DNA from: Candidatus Sumerlaeota bacterium
GTDB taxonomy: Bacteria; Sumerlaeota; Sumerlaeia; JADFCT01
DNA length: 42,040 nt
NCBI GenBank assembly: GCA_026398575.1
Contig: JAPLSP010000037.1
Location: 1-42,040, forward strand
Direction of reading: 5' to 3'
The position numbers and the translations under genes are program-made. The notes beneath the pieces were generated by a model. The model saw nothing but the letters and a program-made list of their open reading frames with translations, searched no databases and was not told where the DNA came from. Shown piece after piece: positions 1-8,520 of this stretch. The stretch's first letter is position 1. The number at the start of each line of letters is the position of its first letter.

Positions 1-1512
1 GAGAAAACCATGACCCGGCAACTCGAAATTTTCCACCAGCGCGCCCTCCCCGACCTCGCCGCCAACATCAAATGCGGAAACAGCCTCATCGGTCCGGACT
101 ACTTCACTGCCCGGCTCCTTCCCGACCCCGAAGAACTCCGCTGCGTCAACCCATTCGACTGGCAAGCCCAATTCCCCGAAGCTATGAAAAGCGGTGGCTT
201 CGATTGCCTCATCGGCAACCCGCCATGGGGCGCCCAATATTCAGTGGGGGAGAAGGATTACCTTCGAAACGCATTCGCGCAGGTCCACGTGCGGACACCC
301 GAGTCTTTCAACTATTTTATCGCCAAGGCACGAGGCTGTATTTCCAAAGACGGCGTTGTCGGGGTAATTATTCCAAGCAGTTTCCTTACTCAGCATGAAT
401 TCTGGAAAGCACGGAAAGCCATCGTTGAACCGGCTTCAATATTTCGCGTCTGTAACCTGGGTGACGGTGTATTCCCCAGGGTTACGGCGCCGTGCTGCGT
501 TTTGATATTCGGATCAAAGAGGAACGCGAAGGAAGCAAAGTACATCGATCTTCGGAGAACCAATCGCGCTACACTCGCCTCGCTCCTAATGAAAGAGAAT
601 GGCGCGGTCGCCGCTCCGCGTATCGGCCTGGATTCTGATTCGTTCCTGCTCTTGGTTCGACCGGGACTTCATGTGATTCAGAAGTGCTATGCATGGCCAC
701 GGTTGAAGGAAGTCGTAGAAGACGTTGCTACAGGGATCAGCTCTGGGTTGGATATAGCCTATGTTTTTGATTCGGCTCACGCTGGGCGCTTGCGCTTGGA
801 GCATGGTCTTCTGCGAAAACTCATCGTCGGGAGCGAGATACATCGATACTGCGCTGCCCCGCAGTCAGGCAAGAAGATCATCTACGCTACAGCCGAAACA
901 AGGATAGAAAAGTATCCCAACTGTTGCGCCGCGCTTCTTCCCCATAGGGACCGTCTCAAGAAGCGCCGTGAGGCTGCAAACGGTAAAATACCTTGGTTTG
1001 CGCTCAATTGGCCCCGACGTGAGAAATTATTCGAGAAAACGAAAATCCTCATTCGGCAGACTTCGGATCGCATTCTCGCCGCAATTGACACTGAACAATG
1101 GTATTGTCTCAAGAGCGCTATCATTGTTCAGATTAAGGATGGCGCCAGTATATCCTATTCCTATCTGCTTGGTTTGTTGAATTCCCGTCTCATGGCCTTT
1201 CTCTATGATGATCTGGTTGGCGAGCAAACGCGGGTGTTCCCTGAAGTCAAGCCTGTGCAGCTTTTCAAGCTTCCTATCCGCACTATGGACCTCAATGATC
1301 CTTCGGACAAGGCGCGTCACGACCGCATGGTGGCGCTTGTCGAGCAGATGCTGGAACTGCACAAGCGCCTGCACGCCGCCGACATCCGCGCCGCTGACAG
1401 CGAACGCTATCAGCGCCAGATCGCCGCCACTGACTGCGAAATAGACCGCATCGTCTATGACCTTTACGGCTTGACCGAAGACGAGATTCGGATCGTGAAT
1501 GAGAGCAAATGA
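1..1512 (+). CDS. N6-adenine DNA methylase of a Type II/IIG system, C-terminal part (5' end outside window)
   Basis: The reading frame is open from base 1, so the ATG at 10 is probably internal and the gene enters from the left edge. It should transfer a methyl group from S-adenosylmethionine to adenine in a DNA recognition site. The catalytic motif IV, NPPW, lies at codons 73-76 counted from base 1. It is preceded by the phrase NIKCGNSLIG, common in Eco57I/TaqI-type methylases. Motif I is not in the window and must lie upstream. Residues about 220-430 look like a TaqI-type target-recognition region (LLNSRLMAFLY, then FPEVKPVQLFKLPI), followed by a helical C-terminus. The gene ends 1.3 kb before a second adenine methylase on the same strand, so this is a restriction-modification locus. 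Whether this protein also carried a nuclease domain cannot be seen. Confidence 0.85.
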   Translation, partial: EKTMTRQLEIFHQRALPDLAANIKCGNSLIGPDYFTARLLPDPEELRCVNPFDWQAQFPEAMKSGGFDCLIGNPPWGAQYSVGEKDYLRNAFAQVHVRTPESFNYFIAKARGCISKDGVVGVIIPSSFLTQHEFWKARKAIVEPASIFRVCNLGDGVFPRVTAPCCVLIFGSKRNAKEAKYIDLRRTNRATLASLLMKENGAVAAPRIGLDSDSFLLLVRPGLHVIQKCYAWPRLKEVVEDVATGISSGLDIAYVFDSAHAGRLRLEHGLLRKLIVGSEIHRYCAAPQSGKKIIYATAETRIEKYPNCCAALLPHRDRLKKRREAANGKIPWFALNWPRREKLFEKTKILIRQTSDRILAAIDTEQWYCLKSAIIVQIKDGASISYSYLLGLLNSRLMAFLYDDLVGEQTRVFPEVKPVQLFKLPIRTMDLNDPSDKARHDRMVALVEQMLELHKRLHAADIRAADSERYQRQIAATDCEIDRIVYDLYGLTEDEIRIVNESK

Positions 1513-1530
1513 CGGGCGGGACGTGACGGA

Positions 1531-1589
1531 CGGGGTCAGACCTTGGACGGGCGGGGGCGACGGGCCGCGAGACGGGCGGGGTCAGACCT
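1531..1589. repeat. Short direct repeats (cggggtcagacct, two copies)
   Basis: A 13-bp direct repeat, cggggtcagacct, occurs at 1531-1543 and 1577-1589. The related phrase gacgggcggg recurs three times between 1511 and 1580. Such ggggtcagacc phrases are often seen next to REP/IS-type debris. Here they abut the left end of the MITE-like element, so this is probably the scar of earlier insertions. Confidence 0.6.
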
Positions 1590-1702
1590 GAATGGCGCTA
1601 ACTTATCAACTAATAGCAAGCATGGCACGGGCATCTTGCCCGTGTTTCATGCCATTTCATGGGCAGGATGTCTATGCCACAACGCTTAAGTTAGCGCCAT
1701 TC
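1590..1702. mobile_element. MITE-like 113-bp element with 16-bp perfect terminal inverted repeats
   Basis: The left end gaatggcgctaactta (1590-1605) is the exact reverse complement of the right end at 1687-1702. The interior has no coding capacity. It holds a hairpin with stem cacgggca/tgcccgtg (1626-1633 and 1637-1644) and a TCT loop. Short size, perfect terminal repeats and a structured non-coding interior fit a miniature inverted-repeat element mobilised by a transposase elsewhere. No clear target-site duplication is visible. A related end occurs again at 2532-2547. Confidence 0.6.
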
Positions 1703-1719
1703 CAAACTGTCCCCGAAAT
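1691..1719. repeat. Left arm of 29-bp inverted repeat flanking the 1807-2424 gene
   Basis: Starts ttagcgccattc and ends tgtccccgaaat. It matches the reverse complement of 2514-2542 at 26 of 29 positions. It overlaps the right end of the MITE-like element. A second tccccgaaat follows at once (1722-1731). Confidence 0.65.
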
Positions 1720-1806
1720 CGTCCCCGAAATCGAAGCGACAAAGGTTGGTACGCGGATCTGCATTCCCGCGAGTCTGGGAGCGAGGCGTCAAAGGAGGCG
1801 AGAAAT

Positions 1807-2424
1807 ATGATTCAGGACGGCACAATCAACACCGTTGCGCAGATAGCCCTCATCGTACTTGGCTTTGTGGGGTTTCTTATCGAGTTCATTTCTGATAGCT
1901 TTCGCAAGGGTGAGAAACGACACAATGTCCTCCGGGTAATCACGCTGGTCATCCTCCTTCTCGTGGCGGCTCTTGGCTGGGTGACTTATCACTATGGCAA
2001 GGTTCTTGCCCGGCAGGCCGAAGCAGAGTTGAACATGCAGCTGGAGAAGTTCAAAACTCGTCATTTGACTTCGGAGCAGAACACCACGCTAGAAACCATG
2101 GCCCGCAAGGCCTGCACTTTGCTCCCGACGGTGATTGTGACCGCAGCAAACAGCAATAACGAAGCACAGGTCTATGCACTAGAATTTGTGAAACTCCTTA
2201 AGGCTGCCGGTTGCGTATCAGATTTGGTTTTACCAATCCCAAGTTTAATGCCCGATGTCGTCGGTATTCATATTGGAGTCAGAGACCCACAGAATCTTCC
2301 TCCTGGAGCGATAGAGCTATCAAAGATCCTCTCGAGTAGTGGCATTCAGTTTAGCATCACTCCGATTAAGCCGGATTTTTTCCCTGATGCTCCATTTGTC
2401 TTGGTGGTAGGCGCGAAGGAATAA
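1807..2424 (+). CDS. Two-TM membrane protein of unknown function
   Basis: The product has 205 residues and matches no family I recognise. Two hydrophobic segments are visible, at about residues 12-30 and 42-60, separated by a short charged loop. A short amphipathic stretch follows, and then a soluble domain (about 85-205) that is probably alpha/beta. The start is well supported: aaaggagg lies 8 bases before the ATG. The gene sits between two adenine methylase genes and is bracketed by a 29-bp inverted repeat (1691-1719 and 2514-2542), so it may have arrived as a small cassette. Membrane location is inferred only from hydrophobicity. A role in defence is possible from context but not shown. 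Confidence 0.7.
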   Translation: MIQDGTINTVAQIALIVLGFVGFLIEFISDSFRKGEKRHNVLRVITLVILLLVAALGWVTYHYGKVLARQAEAELNMQLEKFKTRHLTSEQNTTLETMARKACTLLPTVIVTAANSNNEAQVYALEFVKLLKAAGCVSDLVLPIPSLMPDVVGIHIGVRDPQNLPPGAIELSKILSSSGIQFSITPIKPDFFPDAPFVLVVGAKE

Positions 2425-2513
2425 AGGCAAGTCGGGGAACCCGAACAACGCAACTGCAACGCCGTTCCGTTGAACCGCTACTGGTAGTCCGCGTCCGCCC
2501 CGAACCGCAATTT

Positions 2514-2542
2514 ATTTCGGGGACAAGTTAGAATGGCGCTAA
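2514..2542. repeat. Right arm of 29-bp inverted repeat, joined to a partial IS/MITE end
   Basis: This is the reverse complement of 1691-1719 with three mismatches. It includes gaatggcgctaaga, a variant of the terminal repeat of the MITE-like element. The rest of the 2425-2832 interval has no convincing gene: I see neither a Shine-Dalgarno-supported ORF nor an RNA-like structure until the aagaggaagaggag ahead of the next gene. Confidence 0.6.
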
Positions 2543-2832
2543 GATAAGGATTAAAGCAATGCCTCAGTCCAATAATTTCAGCCACAATTTCCAAGGCTCC
2601 GGCCTTATTTTAGCGGCATTCGTGATTGTCTCTAAATTAAAACCCAGCATGACAAGGCGCTGCTTCTGGAAGGAATGTCTTTGGGGCTTGGCGTGACGTG
2701 GGGCATGAGGATAGGAAAGGGGCGTGCGGTCACTGAAAGGGGAGCAGCGACCCAGCAGAGCAATGCCCCCAAACGCCAACATCTACCGCGGAACACGAAG
2801 CAACGAAGGAATAGGCTAAGAGGAAGAGGAGC

Positions 2833-5800
2833 ATGGCGATAACAAAGCCGACAATCCATGAAGTTGATTTCTGCTCGCAAATAGCCAGTGCGGTCAATCA
2901 GCTGGTCGCCTCAGACCCTGCGGCCTATCCGTTTTGCGAAGCGCGCGTCGAAGGCTTCGGCATCGGCGTGAGCCAAAAGAAGCGAAAAGACCTTCGTTTT
3001 TATGATGCTCAAGGTAAGGTAGTCCTTTGCGGTGAAGTAAAGCTTCCGGGTACCCGTGAAGGCCAATCCGCCATGGATCATGATCTAATGACGGATGCCG
3101 CAGCGAAGGCCGACAATGCAGGCGTTCAATACTTCTTCACTTGGAACGTCAACGAGTTCGTTTTGTTGGACAGAAGTCGTTGGGATCGCCCGTGGTTCGA
3201 GCGTCGCGTTCGCCCTTGGGCGCTGCAGCGAACGCTTAGAACGCCGCAGGAAGTTGCGCGCGAGGAAAACCTGATCTTTATCAAGACGCATTTCTTGCCC
3301 AACCTCTTGCGAGATCTGGGCGAGATCATTTCCGGACGGCGCCGCGATTGGGGTATTTCCCCGGACGAGTTCTTCATCCACTCGCTCGAAAGCCATCTTG
3401 AATGGCCAGTCCTATTGACGGCAGGCCATATTTTAGACGAAACAGACAAGAGCAAAAGATTTGAGAACAACGTAGAGTGCTGGATGACGGCGCAAGACTG
3501 GACGTTCACAAGGAAACCGCACGAAGTTTGGACTGATCTTGTGGAGAACATGGCCAAGACGCTGGCCTATGTTTGGGCCAACAGGCTTATTTTCTACAAG
3601 GCCCTTCGCGCCCGTTTCCCGGACCTTCCAAGGGCAGAGATAAGAAAGTCTATTACAAAGCCGGAAGACGCCCTTGCGGCGCTCAACCGCTTGTTTGAGA
3701 AGGCAGTGGAGAGAAGCGGCAACTACGAGCCGTTGCTGATGCCCGACGCCAAGGATTGGGCGACGCGACTGGTCTTTGACCCGCCCGGCGCCATTGACGC
3801 ATGGCGCGGTTTCCTACGAGGAATCGAATCTGTTGACTTCCGGGAAGTTCCGTCTGACGTCGTTGGGCGTATTTTCCAAAAGCTCATTGGCCCTGATGAG
3901 CGACACCGCTACGGGCAACACTTCACGGGCGACGATGTCGTGGACCTCATCAATGCTTTTTGCATCCGAAGCGGCGCCGACGCAATCCTTGACCCGGCTT
4001 GCGGCTCGGGGAGCTTTCTAGTTCGCGCTTATTATCGAAAGCGCCATCTCGAACCTACCCGCCCGCACTTGGACTTGATAGGCGAGCTGTTCGGCTGCGA
4101 CATCGCCCTTTACCCCGCACACATGGCGACGCTGAATCTCGCCGCCCGAGAGATCAACGACGAGGCGAACTATCCAAGGATCGTCCGTTGCAATTTTTTC
4201 GACTTCAAAAACGAGCAACCCTTTTGCCCGATACCCGACGGCGCCGGTGGCCATATTGATGTGAATCTGCCTTTGTTGGACGCCGTTGTCGGCAATCCGC
4301 CTTACGTCCGGCAAGAAAAGGTTGCGAAGAATGACAAGGCTCGGTACACGCAAATATGCAGTAATGCTTGGCCGGGCCTGCAGCTGACAGGCCGCAGCGA
4401 TCTTCATTGCTACTTTTGGCCGGCGGCCGCGCGTCTCCTGAAACCCGACGGGTATTTCGGTTTTCTGACGAGTTCTTCTTGGATGGACGTCGAGTATGGC
4501 TTTGCCCTGCAAGGCTGGATGTTGCGCCATTTCAAGGTTCTGACGGTGATGGAAAGCGCCGCGGAGCCATGGTTTGAGGATGCCCGCGTCAAGACGTGCG
4601 TGGCGATTTTGCAGCGATGCGACGACGAAGCGGCCCGAATGGCGAATCGCGTTCGCTTCGTCCGTTTTGCCCGCAAACTCTCGGAGATTATCGGGGTTAA
4701 GCCGTCAGTAGAGACAGAAGGCGCGCGTCAAGCAGCCATAGAAAAACTGCGCAAGCGCATCCTGAGCGTCAGCTCCGACTGCGAGAACAAAGATGTCCGC
4801 ATTATCGTGAAGGCTCAAGCTGAGCTTTGGGCCGATGGTGTGCGCGCGGCCGCAATATTGGCCAAGGCCGACTTATGCGAGCCCCCTGACGAATCAGATG
4901 ACGTCAAGGAAATAAGGGAAGAACCCGAAGCGACGGAGGTGACGCTCGCGCCGGGCGCTAGAGCCGACGAAGCCAAGGACTACCGCGCGGGCAAATGGGG
5001 GCGGTATGTTCGTGCTCCGGACATCTACTTCGATATCATGCGTCGTTTCGCTTCGCGATTCGCGGCTCTGGGGGAAATCGCATCGATCCGGCGGGGCATC
5101 ACCAGTGGTTGCGACGCCTTCTTCATGCCCAAGGATGTCACCGATCAGATGCTTGCCGCGCATTCCAGCGATCACGCCTTCCGAGAGCGCTGTGGCGGCG
5201 CGCCGCGAAAGGATGCCGCTATAGGGAGATTGCGGATCATCGAGGCCGGGGATGGGAGCGTTCATCCAATCGAAGCGAAGTATCTCACCCGCGAAGTTCA
5301 TAGCTTGATGAAGGTGGACCGCCCTGTCATCCACGCCGCCGATGTGGATAAGGTCGTCCTTCTGGTAAATGAACCCGTGGACAAGCTAAAGGCAAAATCT
5401 CCCTGGGTGTGGCACTACTTAAGATACGGCATGAACGCCACGTTTGCATCCAACAAATCGAAACCCGTGCCCGTGCCCAAGCGCATTAGCTGTGCCGCGC
5501 GCCATCCATGGTACGACTTGACGCGACTAGCAAGGCCCGGCATTGCGTTTTGGCCCATGGCTCAGCAATATCGGCACATAATCTCGGCGAATCCCGAACG
5601 ACTCATCTGTAACCATAATCTGTTCGATATTGCCGCTCCGAACCTAACCGAATCTGAAGGCAGTACTCTCGTCGCGATACTGAATTCAACGCTTGTCGGT
5701 CTCTTCAAGACCTTCTACGGCCGCTTTGCCGGGACCGAAGGAAACCTGAAGACGGAAGTAGTGGACGTGAACTTGCTGGAAGTTCCAGACCCGCGAGGCG

Positions 5801-6603
5801 TGTCATCTGCCTTAGCTGAACGGTTGGCCGATGCGATGGCGCGCATGTCAAAGCGTCCAGTTGGCCGTTTGGTTGAGGAACAGTTGATGGATTGCCATAC
5901 GCCGGAGCGCGCCCGCCGGATTGCGCAAGGACCGCCAATCTACTCAGAGGAGCTTCAAGAACCTGATCGTCGCGACTTGGATGACGCCGTCTTTGAGCTT
6001 TTGGGAGTCTCGAATAAAACCGAACGGACGAAACTGATTCACCGTCTGTACGAAGCAACGGCCCTCCATTTTCGTGACATTCGCGTGGTGGAAATCGAAA
6101 AAATGGAGCAACGCTCCAAATCGAGGGGGAAGCGGTTCAGCGTTCATGATCTCGCCGCCGACATTTGGGACGCTGCAGAACTCGACAATGCCATACCTCT
6201 CGCAGAGTGGATGGCGCAACGCGAAGAATCCGATTCGTTCGTGAACATCCCCGAAGAACGTCCCGTAGCGCTCGTGGATTCCCCTCTGTTCCCCGACCAC
6301 ACAATCTATTTCGGAAAGCAGAGAACGGCTGTGGTGGAATGCAAATCGCGCGGCCAAGCCGAACTCGTCGCCCATATAGCCACACTTGGCGTCTCCGATG
6401 ACGTGAAAGTCCCGGCTGAAGATGCCGCATGCCTTGGCACGCTGGCCGATCTTAATGCGCGGCTACAGAAGGCTCTCACTCGCTTCAAGACGCTCACTGA
6501 GAGCCGCACAAGCGATGAGCGCACCCGTGGTCAACTAATGGAAGTGTTGCAGCAGTGGTTTGTCCTGGGTCGCGGCGGCAAAAACTCACATTCTATTCTT
6601 TGA
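2833..6603 (+). CDS. Large N6-adenine methylase with nuclease-like N-terminus (Type IIG restriction-modification enzyme candidate)
   Basis: The product has 1256 residues. The ATG follows aggag at a 4-base spacing. The AdoMet-binding motif I, DPACGSGSF, begins at residue 387 and the catalytic NPPY is at 488-491, so methylation of adenine N6 is well supported. Near the N-terminus, D58 followed by E68-V-K70 in a beta-strand context resembles a PD-(D/E)xK nuclease core. This would make it a single-chain restriction and modification enzyme. A second E-C-K strand near residue 1172 is a weaker alternative. The long region after the methylase core probably contains the target-recognition domain. The gene follows another methylase and is followed 21 bases later by a DUF2283 gene. 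Methylase activity is secure by family; nuclease activity is inferred. Confidence 0.85.
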   Translation: MAITKPTIHEVDFCSQIASAVNQLVASDPAAYPFCEARVEGFGIGVSQKKRKDLRFYDAQGKVVLCGEVKLPGTREGQSAMDHDLMTDAAAKADNAGVQYFFTWNVNEFVLLDRSRWDRPWFERRVRPWALQRTLRTPQEVAREENLIFIKTHFLPNLLRDLGEIISGRRRDWGISPDEFFIHSLESHLEWPVLLTAGHILDETDKSKRFENNVECWMTAQDWTFTRKPHEVWTDLVENMAKTLAYVWANRLIFYKALRARFPDLPRAEIRKSITKPEDALAALNRLFEKAVERSGNYEPLLMPDAKDWATRLVFDPPGAIDAWRGFLRGIESVDFREVPSDVVGRIFQKLIGPDERHRYGQHFTGDDVVDLINAFCIRSGADAILDPACGSGSFLVRAYYRKRHLEPTRPHLDLIGELFGCDIALYPAHMATLNLAAREINDEANYPRIVRCNFFDFKNEQPFCPIPDGAGGHIDVNLPLLDAVVGNPPYVRQEKVAKNDKARYTQICSNAWPGLQLTGRSDLHCYFWPAAARLLKPDGYFGFLTSSSWMDVEYGFALQGWMLRHFKVLTVMESAAEPWFEDARVKTCVAILQRCDDEAARMANRVRFVRFARKLSEIIGVKPSVETEGARQAAIEKLRKRILSVSSDCENKDVRIIVKAQAELWADGVRAAAILAKADLCEPPDESDDVKEIREEPEATEVTLAPGARADEAKDYRAGKWGRYVRAPDIYFDIMRRFASRFAALGEIASIRRGITSGCDAFFMPKDVTDQMLAAHSSDHAFRERCGGAPRKDAAIGRLRIIEAGDGSVHPIEAKYLTREVHSLMKVDRPVIHAADVDKVVLLVNEPVDKLKAKSPWVWHYLRYGMNATFASNKSKPVPVPKRISCAARHPWYDLTRLARPGIAFWPMAQQYRHIISANPERLICNHNLFDIAAPNLTESEGSTLVAILNSTLVGLFKTFYGRFAGTEGNLKTEVVDVNLLEVPDPRGVSSALAERLADAMARMSKRPVGRLVEEQLMDCHTPERARRIAQGPPIYSEELQEPDRRDLDDAVFELLGVSNKTERTKLIHRLYEATALHFRDIRVVEIEKMEQRSKSRGKRFSVHDLAADIWDAAELDNAIPLAEWMAQREESDSFVNIPEERPVALVDSPLFPDHTIYFGKQRTAVVECKSRGQAELVAHIATLGVSDDVKVPAEDAACLGTLADLNARLQKALTRFKTLTESRTSDERTRGQLMEVLQQWFVLGRGGKNSHSIL

Positions 6604-6624
6604 CCGTCAGATGAAAGGCAAACT

Positions 6625-6825
6625 ATGAGATTACACGCGGACAAAGAATCCGATGCGCTTTACCTGCGGCTGGATGATTCCAAGATCATCGAGTCGGAAG
6701 GAGTGTCGCCGGGCGTCGTGCTGGATTTCAACGAGCGCAATCAAGTCGTGGGCATTGAAATGCTGAACCTTTCCAAGCGCACGCCCTATCTGGATTTGCG
6801 CGAGTTCCAATACCAGACCGCCTGA
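6625..6825 (+). CDS. DUF2283 family protein
   Basis: This 66-residue protein has the typical DUF2283 pattern: an N-terminal D-x-E-x-D-ALYLRL strand, then G-V-V-L-D and a VVGIEML strand. The function of the family is unknown. Members are small, single-domain beta-rich proteins often found near toxin-antitoxin or defence genes. A weak aaagg lies 8 bases before the ATG. It begins 21 bases after the restriction-modification gene and may be co-transcribed with it. Its stop codon is followed directly by the remnant of another defence-associated gene. Confidence 0.85.
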   Translation: MRLHADKESDALYLRLDDSKIIESEGVSPGVVLDFNERNQVVGIEMLNLSKRTPYLDLREFQYQTA

Positions 6826-6839
6826 CCGGAAATCACCAT

Positions 6840-7187
6840 GGAAGCAACCCCGCAAGTACCCTGGAAGTACCCCGGAAGTGCCCCGCAAGTGCCCCGCAAG
6901 TCACCCCGCAAGTTACCCCGGAAGTCGGGACCAAGTCGGGACTAAGTTGGGACCAAGTTCGAATCCTCGATAAATGCTTATGTGATAGTGCTATAGGCGA
7001 ATTATTAGCGCTTTCCGGTCGAACCAACAGGACCAAGTTCAGGGACCAAGTAGTCAATCCGCTTATAGGTGCAGGACTTCTTGAAATGACCATCCCTGAT
7101 AAACCCCGCAGTTCAAAACAACGGTATCGGACCACACCCGCTGGTCGTGCAGTCCTTGAGAAGCGCGAAAAGGAATCCGAATCGTGA
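6840..7187 (+). pseudogene. C-terminal remnant of an ATP-binding/AlbA_2-type regulator
   Basis: No ATG-initiated ORF covers this stretch, but the frame starting at 6840 is open to the TGA at 7185-7187. It first encodes a degenerate VTPQVTPEV repeat, then a winged-helix-like segment. The phrases ILDKCLC, ALSGRTNRTKFRDQVVNPL and GLLEMTIPDKPRSSKQRY are characteristic of the tails of AAA_4/AlbA_2 ATP-binding regulators (also some Fic proteins) that often accompany restriction systems. The ATPase and N-terminal domains are absent, because the frame runs back into the DUF2283 gene with no start. I read it as a deletion scar. The underlying DNA is a ccccgcaagt-type tandem repeat, a likely recombination site. 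Confidence 0.7.
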
Positions 7188-7258
7188 CCTTCCGCCGGCT
7201 ACAGCGAAGATGCCCTGGTCGAGCAATCGGCTATCATGGTTCCCAAGGAGGCTGAATT

Positions 7259-8494
7259 ATGTACATGTATCGAATTACGGTTATCGGTTTGGTGTGGCTG
7301 GGGATATCTTGCGCGGCAGCAGTTGAGCCGCCAACCGCCGCGATGGTGAAGATGGACGAGGCCAAGTTCAAGGATTGGCTGTCGCGATGGGATAAGCATA
7401 TCGTCGCCGACGCGCGGAATCGGTATTGCGACAAGGCCATGGGGGAGGATATCGGGTGGCTGATGACGCCGTTTTTGGATGGGTTTTATTATGGCTATAT
7501 GGCAAGCAAGGATACCAAGTGGATTGACATGTTGATAGACTGGACGGATTCATGGGTCCGGCGCGGGGTCAAGGAACCGGATGGATTTTGGGGGTGGCCA
7601 ATGCCCAAGGCGGCTGGGACGGACGTGGACAAGCTGAATGAGTGGAACGCCGACAGCATGCTGGGCGAAGCGATGGTCCTGCGTCCCGTGGCGCTCATGG
7701 CCGGCGAAATCCTCAAAGACCCCACGCTGAAGGAAAAATATGCGGCCAAGGCCGCGAGCTATATCCAACTCGCCGAACAGATTTATGATAAATGGGACAA
7801 GCGCGGCGGCTGGCGCGAGACCAAAGACGGCGGGATGATCAGCGTGACGCTGCCTTACGGTCTCGGCGCCCAAGCCGGGGAATGGGCCGCAGGGTTCGAT
7901 GCGCGCAACACGCCCGAACATGGTTTCTCGCATCCCAACAACAAGGCCAATCACGTCGCGCGCTGGCTGCTGGCCATGTCGGATGCCACCGGCAAGGCGG
8001 TCTATAAAGAACGCGCGGCGAAATGGTTCCGCCTGATGAAGTCGCGAATGAAGATGAAAGACGGCGCGAAGGATGATGCGAAAGGCGGAGCGAAAGACGG
8101 CGCAAAGGATGGCGCGATGGCCGGCGGCACGTATCAGATTTGGAACTATTGGCAGCCGGCAGGTCCCTGGGATTATAAACCCGATGGTTCCCCCAAGCAT
8201 TGGGTGGGAGTCCATCCCAACGCGGGCTACTATTCTATTGACGCCGAAGGCATCATCGCCGCATACGAGCACGGTATTGTTTTCAGCAAGGAAGACATCG
8301 CGCGTCTGATCGCCACCGCCATCGCCGAGAAGCGGTACTGGGATGCGCTGGCGCCCTACAGCGAAGAAATCCAGAAGCGGACCGAAGCGGGTCTGAAGCC
8401 GGAAAGCTGGGGCGGGCTGAGCGCGGTTCCCAAGTATCTATCGCTGCAAGTCCGGTTGCGCGATGGGAAACCCGCCGAGGGATCAGTGCGCTAG
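7259..8494 (+). CDS. Secreted alpha/alpha-barrel-like hydrolase, possible glycoside hydrolase
   Basis: This 411-residue protein begins with a signal peptide (hydrophobic residues about 6-20, cleavage near AAA-VEP), so it is exported. The rest is helical and rich in W, G, D and Y (for example DGFYYGYM, DGFWGWPMP and a region around ALMAGEI). This resembles six-hairpin alpha/alpha-barrel proteins such as pectate-lyase-like and unsaturated glucuronyl hydrolase-like families. I cannot assign a specific family or catalytic residues. Aaggagg lies 7 bases before the ATG. Residues 267-286 are a low-complexity K-D-G-A repeat encoded by a 12-bp minisatellite, probably a surface loop expansion. The gene lies downstream of mobile debris and upstream of a sensor kinase on the same strand. 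Confidence 0.6.
   Translation: MYMYRITVIGLVWLGISCAAAVEPPTAAMVKMDEAKFKDWLSRWDKHIVADARNRYCDKAMGEDIGWLMTPFLDGFYYGYMASKDTKWIDMLIDWTDSWVRRGVKEPDGFWGWPMPKAAGTDVDKLNEWNADSMLGEAMVLRPVALMAGEILKDPTLKEKYAAKAASYIQLAEQIYDKWDKRGGWRETKDGGMISVTLPYGLGAQAGEWAAGFDARNTPEHGFSHPNNKANHVARWLLAMSDATGKAVYKERAAKWFRLMKSRMKMKDGAKDDAKGGAKDGAKDGAMAGGTYQIWNYWQPAGPWDYKPDGSPKHWVGVHPNAGYYSIDAEGIIAAYEHGIVFSKEDIARLIATAIAEKRYWDALAPYSEEIQKRTEAGLKPESWGGLSAVPKYLSLQVRLRDGKPAEGSVR
8057..8116 (+). repeat. 12-bp minisatellite, five units, in frame
   Basis: Five 12-bp units of the type aaagacggcgcg, aaggatgatgcg and aaaggcggagcg lie in a row. Each encodes a Lys-(Asp/Gly)-(Gly/Asp)-Ala tetrapeptide. The unit length is a multiple of three, so copy-number change would keep the frame. 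Confidence 0.85.
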
Positions 8495-8520
8495 CGCAAA
8501 CGCCGACTAAATAGCATAGA

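Noticed and set aside
1592..1810. ORF of 72 codons
   Set aside because: It covers the MITE-like element and its hairpin; the translation reflects repeat DNA.
1..6603. BREX (PglX-type) locus
   Set aside because: No pglZ, brxC or brxL-type gene is visible in the window, and the methylases read more like Type II/IIG enzymes.
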